Position numbers and translations under genes: made by a program
The notes under the pieces: model-generated
Told to the model about the DNA's origin: nothing
The model's database searches: none
What the model saw: the letters and a program-made list of their open reading frames with translations, nothing else
Part shown: positions 51,978-61,643 of the stretch, piece after piece
Layout of the letters: every line of letters begins with the position of its first letter
How positions within the stretch are numbered: position 1 is the first letter of the stretch
Assembly: GCA_013285425.1 (NCBI GenBank)
Contig: CP053447.1
Span: 1,680,001 to 1,744,000, forward strand
Length of the DNA stretch: 64,000 nt
Source: Ignavibacteriota bacterium
GTDB lineage: Bacteria; Bacteroidota; Ignavibacteria; Ignavibacteriales; Ignavibacteriaceae
Direction of reading: 5' to 3'

Positions 51978-52475
51978 TGGAGTATTGGAGTTATTGAGTT
52001 TTTCCATATTCAATTTCTTTTTCGCGAACTAGATTATCCCAGGAGCCCTTTTGTTGTTTTGTTTGAAGTGATTTCACCAAACCTAATAGTTTGTTTTTAA
52101 CTTCATAATGCTTCGTATCAAACTCTTCAAAATCATTTTCTTGAATCAGGTTGATTTCTCTTAATCCGAATATTCTAGTTAATAATTCTGCTGATGAACC
52201 TAAACTAATATTTAAAAAATATAAATACTCATTAATCGATTTTCTTCCATAACCTTCAGCGATGTTAGATGAAATAGACTGAGCTGCATCCACAATTTGA
52301 GTTTTTAATTTGTAATCAAGATTTGAAATTTTATCAACAAGATTATAAGTTGATTTAAATAAATTGATTGCATCATTCCAAACTTCTAACTTCATATAAC
52401 CACGATTTAAATTTCGTCTTTTAGTATGTTCTTTCATTTTTCCTCATTCCAAATTTCCAAAACTCCATTACTCCA
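51978..52475. repeat. Imperfect inverted repeat flanking the S23-like gene
   Basis: A 20-base sequence at 51978-51997 and the reverse complement of 52456-52475 agree at 17 of 20 positions. The core is TGGAGTA-TGGAGTT with a TGGAG motif recurring every 8 bases. The repeats lie at the two ends of the 148-codon gene, which suggests a discrete insertable cassette. Confidence 0.7.
51991..52437 (-). CDS. Four-helix-bundle protein (23S rRNA intervening sequence, S23/IVP family)
   Basis: The 148-residue protein has the S23 signatures KLEVWNDAINLFKSTYNLV, IVDAAQSISSNIAEGYGR and LNISLGSSAELLTRIFGLREINLI. Homologues are encoded in intervening sequences of 23S rRNA genes and as free-standing genes; the fold is a four-helix bundle that makes pentamers in the solved examples, and its role is unknown. 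It is inserted between two MacB permease genes on the same strand. Start may be the ATG at 52437 or the ATG 14 codons later (MKLEVW), which is closer to family starts. Confidence 0.9.
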   Translation of the reverse strand: MKEHTKRRNLNRGYMKLEVWNDAINLFKSTYNLVDKISNLDYKLKTQIVDAAQSISSNIAEGYGRKSINEYLYFLNISLGSSAELLTRIFGLREINLIQENDFEEFDTKHYEVKNKLLGLVKSLQTKQQKGSWDNLVREKEIEYGKTQ

Positions 52476-52478
52476 CTT

Positions 52479-53714
52479 TTATTCATACCTCAATGCATCT
52501 ACTGGATCTAATTTCGCAGCAGTATAAGCAGGCGCCAAACCGGATACAACTCCTGTTAATAATGAAATAACGATAGCTAATATTACAACATCATACTGAA
52601 CTGAAGTTGGAAAGAACTGATTAAGCATAAAACTTAAAAGTATAGCAGCTATTAATCCAATTATGCCTCCAATCAGGCAGATGACGGATGACTCTAATAA
52701 AAACTGTGTTAGTATTGTTCTGCGTTTAGCCCCGATTGCTTTTCTTAAACCAATTTCCCTTGTTCTCTCTTTAACTGAAACAAACATAATATTCATAATA
52801 CCAACCGCACCGACAAAAAGAGATAATCCGGTAATGAATAATCCGGCTATCTTAATAATAATTGTGATCGAATCCAGAAAACTTGTCAATCCCTCCTGCT
52901 GATTAATAGAAAAATCATTTGGTTCATTATGCGCCAAACCTCTGATCTTTCTCATAATTCCCTCAGCTTCATCTTTAGTTGCTTCTAACATTTCAGGATT
53001 TGCTGCACGCACATTGATAGTAATTGATCTCATATTTCTGGAAGCAAAATATTTAAATATTGTCCCGAGAGGAACAAAGACCTGATTATCCGGATTGAAA
53101 GCACCTAACAAAGTGCTACCTTGTTCTGCCAATACACCTACTACTTTATAATTTACAGGACCAATTTTAATGGTTTTGTCAATAGCATCTCCTCTTGGAA
53201 ATAATTTACTGCTTATCTCGCTTCCAATTACAGCAACATTTCTTGCACCGTCCGATTCAATGTCACTGTAGAATCTGCCCGCGCTAAAATCAAAATTAGT
53301 TGTTTTCACATAATCTGAAGTGGAACCGTTCAGGAATACCATTTCAACTTTTCTGTCGCCGTATTTAATAGTTTGAACTGTGTTAGAAACAGGTGCAATA
53401 GCTAAAGGCAATTTTACTAAATCTTTAAATCTGTAATAATCATTCATTTCAATGTTCCTTCGGTTACGCATCCGCCACCATTCCTCATTTGAAAACCAAG
53501 CCCACTTATCAATATATAATACATCAGAACCAAGTGAACTAACACCCTGCTGAAGTGAATTGTCAATCCCTTTTATTGCTGTTGACATAAGAACTACTGC
53601 TGTTACGCCGATAAAAATTCCGAGCATAGTAAGTATTGCACGAATTTTATTCGCTCTTATTGCCCACCAGGCAATTGTTAATCCTTCACGTAATTCTAAA
53701 AACATTGATGTCAT
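52479..53714 (-). CDS. MacB-type ABC transporter permease, copy 2
   Basis: The 411-residue protein has the same layout as copy 1: an N-terminal helix (AILTMLGIFIGVTAVVLM), a MacB_PCD periplasmic domain, and an FtsX-like C-terminal domain with ERTREIGLRKAIGAKRRT and APAYTAAKLDPVDALRYE. An additional Trp-rich insert (WAWFSNEEWWRMRNRRN) lies in the periplasmic part near residue 72. It follows the ATPase gene by 76 bp. The two permeases are similar but far from identical, which fits a heterodimeric pump. Confidence 0.92.
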   Translation of the reverse strand: MTSMFLELREGLTIAWWAIRANKIRAILTMLGIFIGVTAVVLMSTAIKGIDNSLQQGVSSLGSDVLYIDKWAWFSNEEWWRMRNRRNIEMNDYYRFKDLVKLPLAIAPVSNTVQTIKYGDRKVEMVFLNGSTSDYVKTTNFDFSAGRFYSDIESDGARNVAVIGSEISSKLFPRGDAIDKTIKIGPVNYKVVGVLAEQGSTLLGAFNPDNQVFVPLGTIFKYFASRNMRSITINVRAANPEMLEATKDEAEGIMRKIRGLAHNEPNDFSINQQEGLTSFLDSITIIIKIAGLFITGLSLFVGAVGIMNIMFVSVKERTREIGLRKAIGAKRRTILTQFLLESSVICLIGGIIGLIAAILLSFMLNQFFPTSVQYDVVILAIVISLLTGVVSGLAPAYTAAKLDPVDALRYE

Positions 53715-53790
53715 TTACTCTTTTTCCTCTGCATATAAAATTCAATTTAAAGATTTTTTCATAAAACAATGAGTAGATTAAAATCCTTTT

Positions 53791-54516
53791 TTACAAAATA
53801 GTTTCTCTTGCTTTTGGAATGAATCTTCTCTCAACCAATTCATCTTTCTCAATTAAACCATCTCTTAATCTTAATATACGCATAGCATGTTCAGCAATGT
53901 ATTCTTCGTGAGTAACCAGAATAATTGTATTTCCTTTTTCATGAATTTCCAGAAAAAGTGCCATAATTTCTTCACCCGTTTTTGAATCCAGATTACCTGT
54001 AGGTTCATCGGCAAGAATGATTGCCGGTTTAGTAACCAAAGCCCTTGCAATAGCAACTCTTTGTCTTTGTCCGCCGGAAAGTTCATTAGGTTTATGATGC
54101 ATGCGGTCACCCAGTCCAACATCTATTAAAGCCTGTCTGGCTCTTTCTTTTCTTTCAGCAGAAGGAACACCTGCATAAATCAAAGGCAGTTCTACATTAT
54201 GCACAGCATCAGATCTGGCAAGCAGATTAAATGTCTGAAAAACAAATCCAATTTCTTTATTTCTGATTCTTGCCAGTTCATTATCAGTCATTTCGCTTAC
54301 ACTAACACCCTTAAAATCATAAACACCGGATGTAGGTGTATCAAGGCATCCAAGCATATTCATTAAAGTTGATTTACCAGAACCAGATGGACCCATTATC
54401 GCGACATATTCATTTTTATCAATCTTAAGAGATACATCTCTAAGTGCATGAACCTGCTCCATTCCGACCTGATAAATCTTTGCAATATGTTCTATATTAA
54501 TTATGTTCATTATCAT
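53791..54516 (-). CDS. ABC transporter ATP-binding protein (MacB/LolD type)
   Basis: The 241-residue protein has Walker [11 protein letters not shown]-loop [11 protein letters not shown], signature [15 protein letters not shown], Walker [17 protein letters not shown] and the switch His in VTHE. The DEPTGNLDS version is typical of MacB and LolD ATPases. It energises the two separate permeases downstream. Start is ATG at 54516 or the ATG two codons later. It sits 9 bp after the HlyD gene. Confidence 0.95.
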   Translation of the reverse strand: MIMNIINIEHIAKIYQVGMEQVHALRDVSLKIDKNEYVAIMGPSGSGKSTLMNMLGCLDTPTSGVYDFKGVSVSEMTDNELARIRNKEIGFVFQTFNLLARSDAVHNVELPLIYAGVPSAERKERARQALIDVGLGDRMHHKPNELSGGQRQRVAIARALVTKPAIILADEPTGNLDSKTGEEIMALFLEIHEKGNTIILVTHEEYIAEHAMRILRLRDGLIEKDELVERRFIPKARETIL

Positions 54517-54525
54517 CTACCAGGT

Positions 54526-55817
54526 TTATTTCTTGTTGAAATTTTTATTTTTTTCTTCTACTCTAACCTGTAAACCATCATTCAATTCTCTTGAGATTGC
54601 TTTATAGCTACCTGAAATTACATCTTCACCTCCTTTTAATCCGCTTAAAATTGCAATGTAATTATCATCACTTAAGCCTGTTTCAACATTGACTTTCTTT
54701 GCTTTTCCGTTTTCAACAAGAAACACTATTTCATTTGCCTTGTGTATTTTTTTTCTTTTTTAATTTCCTTCACCTGTTGAAATTCTTCAGGCTGCCCTTC
54801 TGTTAAATTATCTACTGACTGAGTTCCTTCTCTTGTTGTAACACTTTGTATCGGAACACTTAAAACATTTTGAATCGTTTCAGTTTCAATATCAGCAGTA
54901 CAACTCATACCAGGTCTTAAAGAATTTTTGGGATCGATTAGTTTTATCTTAACTTCAAAATTAACGACTTCATTCTGTGTACCTAAACCGGAAGTCTTTG
55001 CACTATTTCCAATTTCAGATACCAACCCAATAAATTCCTGATCTTTAAAAGCATCAACCTGAATTCTTGCCGTATCACCGATTGAAACCAGAACTACATC
55101 ATTTTCATCAACATCAACTACTGCCTCAATATTACTTAAATCGGAAACTGTCATAATATCTGTACCCATCGAAAAACCTGCACCAAATACTCTTTCACCA
55201 ACCTCAACATTTAATTTTGTAACAACTCCATCCATAGGTGAAAGGATTGTAGTTTTATAAAGCATCTCAAGAGTTTCGCGAAGTGAAGCTTTACTCTGCA
55301 GTACATTAGCTTCAGCGGCTTCGAGCGATGCTTTTGTTGTTAAGTAATTAGATTTTGCTGCTTCAAGCTCAGAATCACTTGCAAGACCTTTACTATGCAA
55401 TTCCTTAACACGATTGTAATCAAGTTCTACTTTTGTTAATTCAGCCTCTCTCATTTTCAAAGTCGCCTGAGCAGCTAAAAGATTAGCCTCTAATCTTTGC
55501 TTCTGTGCCTGATATTGATCTCCTTTTATTCTTATTAAAAGCTGACCTTTTTTTACAATGTCACCTTCTTTAACAGGAAGTTCAACAATCTCTCCGGTTA
55601 CTTCCGGATTAATTACAACCTTAAATTCAGGATTTATCTTTCCGGTTGCAGCAACGGTTTGTGTTATAGTCCTCTTAACAACCTTTTCAACCTGAACGGA
55701 AATGATTTCTTCTTTATTTCCACCTATAAAGGCAACAATTAATAAAATAAGAATCAGTAAACCTATTCCGCCAAATATGAATAATTTTTTCTTTGATTTT
55801 TTCTTTCCATTTGCCAT
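54526..55817 (-). CDS. HlyD/MacA-family periplasmic adaptor, frameshifted
   Basis: The upstream frame (363 residues) has an N-terminal membrane helix, a lipoyl-type hairpin (GEIVELPVKEGDIVKKGQLLIRI), a long coiled coil and a barrel domain (LRPGMSCTADIETETIQNVLSVPIQSVTTRE). It runs out of family sequence in an A8 run, stopping 13 codons short of the tail. The adjacent frame restores KKIHKANEIVFLVENGKAKKV and LKGGEDVISGSYKAISREL, the MacA membrane-proximal domain, to 54526. One extra A would join them into about 430 residues. AGGAGAAAAT precedes the ATG. Confidence 0.88.
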
Positions 55818-55843
55818 TTGAGATTTTCTCCTGTTATAAAATT

Positions 55844-57145
55844 TTATTCGTAAGACTTATAATCCAAAGTGCCCAGATTATATTTAAGCTCTTCACTCAG
55901 TTTGATATAATTAAACTGTGAGTTAATGTAATTTGTTTTAGCATTTTGATAAGAAGTATTTGCAATTAAAACATCAAGAAGTTTACCTGCACCAAGATTA
56001 TATTTTTCCTGTTCAATCTTAAGATTTTCTTCTGCAGCACTTACATTTTTTTGAGTTACAAGTAAACCTTTTTTAGCGGCTTCAAGATCAAGAAATGATT
56101 TCTGGATTTCCTGTTTTATCATTCTTTCGCTGTCTTTAACCTGAAGTTCATAATTCATAGCATCAACTTCAGCACCTTGTATTAAGTTATGAGTAGAGAA
56201 GCCTGAAAAAAGCGGAATACTTAAAGTAAGTCCCGCTGAAAATGAATGATCTTTAAAAAGATTATTTGGAGTTGCAGCATCAGTTCCATAACCTACTCTT
56301 CCGGTTAATGATGGAAGATGTCCTGATCGTGCAATTGTCAGATTATCATAATAAGAATCCAGTGTTAGCTTTTGAGCAAGATAATCCCTGCGATTGTTTA
56401 ATGCCTGCTTAACCAGTTCCGACAGCCTGTCATAATCGGTATTAATATCAGTATCCAATATTTTAATTTCTCTTTCGGAAAAACTATCTGAGTACTGATA
56501 GTTCTGGAGAACATCCAATCCAAGATAAAATAATAAATTACTTTTTGCAGTTTCCAAAAGATTTTTCTGTTGAATCAGTTGTAACTCTGCATTGCCCAAT
56601 TGTACCTGCTGCTGATAAACATCAGCTTTAGTAACAGAGCCTAATCTGTTCCGTTCTTCAATTGTTTCAAGATTTTTTTGCTGCTGCTTAACATCTTCTT
56701 CTCTGACTTTTAACACCTGTTCAGCTTCCACAATAGCATAATACAGATTAATTGTCTGAAATATTACTTCCTGTTTTTTCTGTTCAATAGATAATTTAAC
56801 AGCTTCATAATTATTTTGACTTCGTGAAAGGTTAGCAAAATTTGAAAGACCATCAAATAAAACTATACTTGAATTTATGCCGACAGACCAGCTTCGGGAA
56901 TCAATCTCATATCCATCTCCTTTATTCTTATTCCAATTCCAACTGCCCGAAGCTCCAAGATCAGGTAAAAAGTTTCCATAAGCAGCAGTAAGAGCAGATT
57001 CACTTTTAAGCATATTGTTCTGATTAGTAAGCAGTCCGCTGTTTTTTTGAAGTGCAATCTTTATAGCTTCATTTAAAGATAGCTGATCCTGAGAATAAAC
57101 GCTGATATTTAATAGAAGTAATATTGAGAAAAAGAAAAATTTCAT
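55844..57145 (-). CDS. TolC-family outer-membrane efflux protein
   Basis: About 433 residues with signal peptide MKFFFFSILLLLNISVYSQ. The two repeated halves of the outer-membrane efflux family are visible: LNEAIKIALQKN and FQTINLYYAIVEAEQVLKVREEDVKQQQKNLE in the first, SAGLTLSIPLFSGFSTHNLIQGAEV and INSQFNYIKLSEELKYNLG in the second. I prefer the ATG at 57145, with GGAG eight bases before it, over the in-frame GTG at 57157. It is first in the exporter operon and forms the outer-membrane channel. Confidence 0.93.
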   Translation of the reverse strand: MKFFFFSILLLLNISVYSQDQLSLNEAIKIALQKNSGLLTNQNNMLKSESALTAAYGNFLPDLGASGSWNWNKNKGDGYEIDSRSWSVGINSSIVLFDGLSNFANLSRSQNNYEAVKLSIEQKKQEVIFQTINLYYAIVEAEQVLKVREEDVKQQQKNLETIEERNRLGSVTKADVYQQQVQLGNAELQLIQQKNLLETAKSNLLFYLGLDVLQNYQYSDSFSEREIKILDTDINTDYDRLSELVKQALNNRRDYLAQKLTLDSYYDNLTIARSGHLPSLTGRVGYGTDAATPNNLFKDHSFSAGLTLSIPLFSGFSTHNLIQGAEVDAMNYELQVKDSERMIKQEIQKSFLDLEAAKKGLLVTQKNVSAAEENLKIEQEKYNLGAGKLLDVLIANTSYQNAKTNYINSQFNYIKLSEELKYNLGTLDYKSYE

Positions 57146-57562
57146 TTGTTTCTCCACTTGATTTTTTTAAGACCTAATTTCGGATCAAAAATACTATAAA
57201 ATTTTCAATCATACACTGATAATAACCACCCAAAAATAGTCTAATAGCTTAAAACTTAGTTTACTTAATTATAAATGGTTAAATAATTACACATACGGTA
57301 ATTAATTACTTTTGTAAATAATTAATTATGTATTCCTATTTAGATTTTTAGATAATTGTTTGCAAAGTTAATACAAATTAATTCTGGAATTAGATTGAGG
57401 AGACAATGAAATACTCGATTCTTAGCGGTTACCAAAACATTTTCTGAATTTTGTTATCAGATTTTTTTCAGAAGTTAGTAAAAGTCAGTCAGACTTTTCA
57501 GTTGAAACTATTCCGTTTATTGAGTATTATTTTTCAGAAATAAAAAAATTTATGTAAATGAA
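57146..57562. other. Divergent intergenic region with a possible tiny ORF
   Basis: About 400 bp between divergent genes. An ATG at 57406 is preceded by GAGGAGA and reads MKYSILSGYQNIF before a stop. If one T is added to the T4 run at 57440-57443, the frame continues LNFVIRFFSEVSKSQSDF and ends at 57557, 5 bp before the next gene. It would then be about 50 residues. The single broken frame makes this only a possible gene. The promoters for both sides must also lie here. Confidence 0.3.
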
Positions 57563-57973
57563 ATGAAATCAAAATCTATTTTAATGATGCTGTTAGTTGT
57601 AATTATCTGCTTAACCAATACCTCAGAAGCTCAACAAGTTAACAGAATATTTGAGCAAATCGGAGGTGGTTCTGGTCAACCAGCCAATGTAAACGAATCA
57701 AATGATAACACTGTTTTCTATATTGCCGGAGCAGCAATAGTTGCAGGAATTGTTATCTATGCAATACTAAGTGATAAAAAATCCGGCAAGGCAAAGGAAG
57801 ATACCACTGCTGTATTAAACGATGAAGAACTAATAAATAAACACCTTTCATTTAACAAAATGATTCAGAATTACCAGACAGCAATTCCAATTAGTATTTC
57901 AACAGGAATTCAAAATGATATCGTACGGATTGAAGAGAAAAGATATTTTCTTGGTTTAAGTTATAATTTTTAG
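57563..57973 (+). CDS. Small hypothetical membrane protein with signal peptide
   Basis: The 136-residue protein has a signal-type N-terminus (ILMMLLVVIICLTNTSEAQ), a Gly-rich linker, and one membrane helix (FYIAGAAIVAGIVIYAILS) followed by a Lys-rich patch. The C-terminus ends FLGLSYNF, with a terminal Phe like an outer-membrane barrel strand. No family was recognised. It is convergent with the CCA-adding enzyme gene. Confidence 0.55.
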   Translation: MKSKSILMMLLVVIICLTNTSEAQQVNRIFEQIGGGSGQPANVNESNDNTVFYIAGAAIVAGIVIYAILSDKKSGKAKEDTTAVLNDEELINKHLSFNKMIQNYQTAIPISISTGIQNDIVRIEEKRYFLGLSYNF

Positions 57974-57977
57974 TTTG

Positions 57978-59399
57978 TTATTCGTTAAGAAACCCGTCTT
58001 TTATTTTCATCAGATAACTTAGCGCCTCTTCATAATTATTTCCGATCTTACCATCAAGAATTGCCTCTTCGATTGCAGTTTTTATTTCCCCAACTTTTTT
58101 TGATGGCTTAAGATTGCAAATCTGCATAATCTCATCTCCCCTAACCGGTGATTGAAAGGCACGCAGTTGGTCCTGCTCTTTAACATCACGTACCTTTTGC
58201 ATAACACGCTCATAGTTGCCAAGATATTCTTCAACTTTATAAGGATTCTTACTAGTGATATCAGCCCTGCATAATGTAATCAGATCCTCAAGGTCATCGC
58301 CTGCCTGAACTACCAATCTTCTTATAGCTGAATCGGTTACTTCTTCTTTGGCTAATGCAATCGGACGCAGATGCAGTGTAATAAGCTTTTGAACATATTC
58401 TAATTTATTAAGAGGTAATTTCATCCGGTGAAATATTTTTTTCATCATTTTTGCACCAAGATTTTCATGTCCATGAAATGTCCAGCCAATTCCTTCAACA
58501 AATTTCTTTGTCGGTGGTTTAGCTATATCATGAACTAACGCTGCAAATCTTAACCAAACATCATCAGTCTCTTCGCAAATATTATCAACAACCTGTAATG
58601 TGTGCAGAAATACATCTTTATGATGAAAATCTTTTCGCTGATCAACACCAGACATTATTGCAATTTCAGGAAAGACAATTTCAAGAACGCGTGATTCAAA
58701 TAAAAGTTTTAATCCAATAGACGGTTTAGGAGTTGAGAGGATCTTTAAAAATTCATCTGTTATTCTTTCCTGTGAAACTATTGAAAGTCGATTACGCATA
58801 TCATAAGCGGCTTTCATTATGTTCTTATCAACTTTAAAATTTAATTGAGCAGCAAACCTGAACGCTCTCATTATTCTTAAAGGATCATCGTCAAAAGTTC
58901 TGAACGGATCTAACGGCGTTTTGATAATTTGATTTTTTATATCAGTCAAGCCATCGTAGGTATCAATTATTTTTCCAAAGTCAATTGCGTTAAGTGAAAC
59001 AGCTAAAGTATTAATTGTAAAATCTCTTCGGCTTATGTCGTCTTCAAAAGTGCCGTCTTCAACAAAGGGTTTACGGGTATTTCGATCGTATGATTCTCTT
59101 CGTGCACCAACAAATTCAACATTCATATTATCAAAGCTGAATTGTGCTGTACCAAAATTTTTATAATAGTTAACATTACTGATATTAAGTTTTTCAGCAA
59201 CTGTTTTTGCAAAATCAATTCCGCTTCCAATAACAAGAATATCAATATCGCTTCTTTCACGTTTTAATATCAGATCCCTAACATATCCGCCAACAACAAA
59301 AACATTTTTGTTTTCACTCTGTGCAATCTGAGCTATTTTATTTAAGACAATATTCTCGCTCAGTTTTTTTGTAATTGATTTATTACTAATTGATAACAT
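57978..59399 (-). CDS. cca: CCA-adding tRNA nucleotidyltransferase
   Basis: The 473-residue protein has the nucleotidyltransferase motif VVGGYVRDLILKRERSDIDILVIG (GG at 37-38, catalytic Asp pair at 51 and 53). A motif RRDFTINTLAVS and DDPLRIMRAFRFAAQLNF follow, and an HD domain (FAALVHDIAKP) with a C-terminal helical region completes it. Class II enzymes of this size are CCA-adding, A-adding or poly(A) polymerases. Both intact tRNA genes in this window lack encoded CCA, which makes CCA addition necessary. It overlaps the next gene by 14 bp. Confidence 0.9.
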   Translation of the reverse strand: MLSISNKSITKKLSENIVLNKIAQIAQSENKNVFVVGGYVRDLILKRERSDIDILVIGSGIDFAKTVAEKLNISNVNYYKNFGTAQFSFDNMNVEFVGARRESYDRNTRKPFVEDGTFEDDISRRDFTINTLAVSLNAIDFGKIIDTYDGLTDIKNQIIKTPLDPFRTFDDDPLRIMRAFRFAAQLNFKVDKNIMKAAYDMRNRLSIVSQERITDEFLKILSTPKPSIGLKLLFESRVLEIVFPEIAIMSGVDQRKDFHHKDVFLHTLQVVDNICEETDDVWLRFAALVHDIAKPPTKKFVEGIGWTFHGHENLGAKMMKKIFHRMKLPLNKLEYVQKLITLHLRPIALAKEEVTDSAIRRLVVQAGDDLEDLITLCRADITSKNPYKVEEYLGNYERVMQKVRDVKEQDQLRAFQSPVRGDEIMQICNLKPSKKVGEIKTAIEEAILDGKIGNNYEEALSYLMKIKDGFLNE

Positions 59400-61602
59400 C
59401 CGTTGTATCTGTAATATTTTTATTTATTAAACTATCTGCGTTATTAAAAAACCATGTCGTTTTGTTAAAATTTTGCTTTATAGCAAAGTAAAATGGATTC
59501 CCGTTTTTATATCTTAACGCTAACGCAGAATATTTTCTTGCATTTGCATAATCTCTGTTTGCCATCATAAATTCTGACAGCTTATAAACTGCATAACTGC
59601 TTTCTAAATTATCAATAATAAAAGTCTTATTAAAATTCTTTAGAACCTGCTTATAATTAATGCTCATACTCTTACTTAAATTTAAGATAGATGGAATCAG
59701 ATTATAGTCAAGACTATCGTTATTTAAGTTAACCAGTATCTTATATTTTAATGAATCATTCCCCTCAAGATAAGTTTTGAGCAAATCTTTATCTAACAGC
59801 TTTAAACGCTGCTTGGATAAAGATACAAGATTAAAAGATGGATTACTTTCAATAATCTTTTGATAAATTATTCCTGATATCGGATACAGATCATTAAGGG
59901 CATTAAGATCACCTAATCTTAACATAAGCAGATACTCATAAGGGGAATCAGAGAATTTTTTCAGATTGCCGTCCGACAAAAGCTTCATTGCCTTATATGT
60001 TTCCTTTTTTTTATGATAAACTTCTGACAGTCCAATCAAAGCTGAGTAATTTATTGATTTACTGTTAACTTCAGTAAATAATTTTTCTGCTTTATTCAAA
60101 TCACCTTTGGCAAGATAGTTATAAGCTTCTGTTATTCTATCTGAAATGTATCTCGGACATACTTTCTGAATAATTGACAAACGCCCGAAATAATAATCAA
60201 CCATCTCCTTACCTGCAATACCTGGTAACACTGATAAATACTGCTCAAATAATTTCTTTTCATCTTCTAACTTTTTATTAAAGACAGACTCGAAATCATT
60301 TGTTGCATAAAATTCTTTTACTTTGTTTATATCATATTTATCGATAAGGTATTTAATAAAAGCTCCACTGTATGTATAACCCAAAGCTGCATTTGACCGG
60401 AAGAAATTGAAGCCGCTAAACAAAGGGATAATGTTTAATCTGTAATTATGATTGTATGCCAACGCAGTGAAGTCTATTAGTTCATAATCGTATGATACTC
60501 CTTCAACCGCTTTTGCAACACCTTCAATAAGTGCAGGATTAAATCCGGCAGCTAACTTAAAAATACCTGTTCCAAACTCAGCAGAAAATATGTGAACAAG
60601 TTCATGTTTTAAAGTATTATCCCAGGATTCTGCACTCAGATAAACAGCATATTGCCACGGTTTAGTAACATCGGCATTCCCTGCTCCAAACAGGTGTTTT
60701 TTCTGTTCGCTGTTATTAAAAACATAAACATTTATTTTTCTTGCCGGATTAACCTTCAAATAATCTGTAAGTATGTAGTGATAGTACTCCTGACTTACCG
60801 AAATGTATTCAGCTTCCTGCTCTGTTAACTTATCGTAATGCAGAATAAAGTTATCTGTTTCAATTGTTTTATCAAGCGTATTATCCAATTTATAAAATGA
60901 GGTAGAAAAACCTAAAAATGGAGAGAGAAATTGGAATAAGATAAATAAAAAAATTACTCCGCTTAAAATGCTGTTTCTTTTCGCTAACAGAATTTTTGGT
61001 CTTCTATAAATAAGAAGAATAACTGCAATGCAGAAAAATAAAACTACTATTTGATGCCAGAATAATTTTAAATCGGGACTTAATCCTTCATCATAAATAT
61101 TACCAGGGAAGAAACCAATTAAAGGGGAATAAAAATAAATCTGCGGATAAAAATATATTTCTATTACCGGAATCAGTGCGAGCAATAATATTATAAAAAT
61201 AAAGACTGATCGTTTTAACTTTTTGAAATAAAAATCTATTAGCAGCGCTAAAGAAAATCCCAGCAATAAAGAAGGCAGCGATATTAAAAGATAAAAAAGC
61301 ATTCCATCCCAAAAAGAACAAAACATTGTTAATAGAGAATTAATCAATGTGATAATCAAAGGCAGAAAATAAAATACAAGCAGATATTTTAAGATTTTTA
61401 TTAAATCAAACTCAGCTTTTTGAATTTTGTTAAGAGTAAACAATCCGGCAATTATAACAAACAATAATCCATTAACCGCTGCAAACTCATAACCAAAAGT
61501 ATTAAGGAGGGCAATACCGGTAAACAAATAGTTTATAAGAATCAGAATTAATGCAGATACTATAAAGGATAAATTAGTTTTAAGCTGAAAGAATAATTTC
61601 AT
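59386..61602 (-). CDS. Polytopic membrane protein with gluzincin-type zinc peptidase and TPR-like tail
   Basis: The 738-residue protein has about eight N-terminal membrane segments (residues 10-235). A periplasmic domain with HELVH at 333-337 follows, and the glutamate at 360 in ALIEGVAKAVEG is a good third zinc ligand (gluzincin or MA-clan arrangement). The section after residue 450 is helical and TPR-like (YNYLAKGDLNKAEKLFTEV, YANARKYSALALRYK). The family was not recognised beyond a membrane-anchored metallopeptidase. It lies between the kinase and the CCA-adding enzyme and is probably co-transcribed with both. Confidence 0.75.
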   Translation of the reverse strand: MKLFFQLKTNLSFIVSALILILINYLFTGIALLNTFGYEFAAVNGLLFVIIAGLFTLNKIQKAEFDLIKILKYLLVFYFLPLIITLINSLLTMFCSFWDGMLFYLLISLPSLLLGFSLALLIDFYFKKLKRSVFIFIILLLALIPVIEIYFYPQIYFYSPLIGFFPGNIYDEGLSPDLKLFWHQIVVLFFCIAVILLIYRRPKILLAKRNSILSGVIFLFILFQFLSPFLGFSTSFYKLDNTLDKTIETDNFILHYDKLTEQEAEYISVSQEYYHYILTDYLKVNPARKINVYVFNNSEQKKHLFGAGNADVTKPWQYAVYLSAESWDNTLKHELVHIFSAEFGTGIFKLAAGFNPALIEGVAKAVEGVSYDYELIDFTALAYNHNYRLNIIPLFSGFNFFRSNAALGYTYSGAFIKYLIDKYDINKVKEFYATNDFESVFNKKLEDEKKLFEQYLSVLPGIAGKEMVDYYFGRLSIIQKVCPRYISDRITEAYNYLAKGDLNKAEKLFTEVNSKSINYSALIGLSEVYHKKKETYKAMKLLSDGNLKKFSDSPYEYLLMLRLGDLNALNDLYPISGIIYQKIIESNPSFNLVSLSKQRLKLLDKDLLKTYLEGNDSLKYKILVNLNNDSLDYNLIPSILNLSKSMSINYKQVLKNFNKTFIIDNLESSYAVYKLSEFMMANRDYANARKYSALALRYKNGNPFYFAIKQNFNKTTWFFNNADSLINKNITDTTDVIN

Positions 61603-61643
61603 AAAAAATAAAGCTGAATAAAATCAGTGAAGAGATAATTTAA

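Noticed and set aside
54526..54726. Separate 66-residue gene after the adaptor
   Set aside because: It matches the missing C-terminal domain of the adaptor and overlaps it with a one-base shift.
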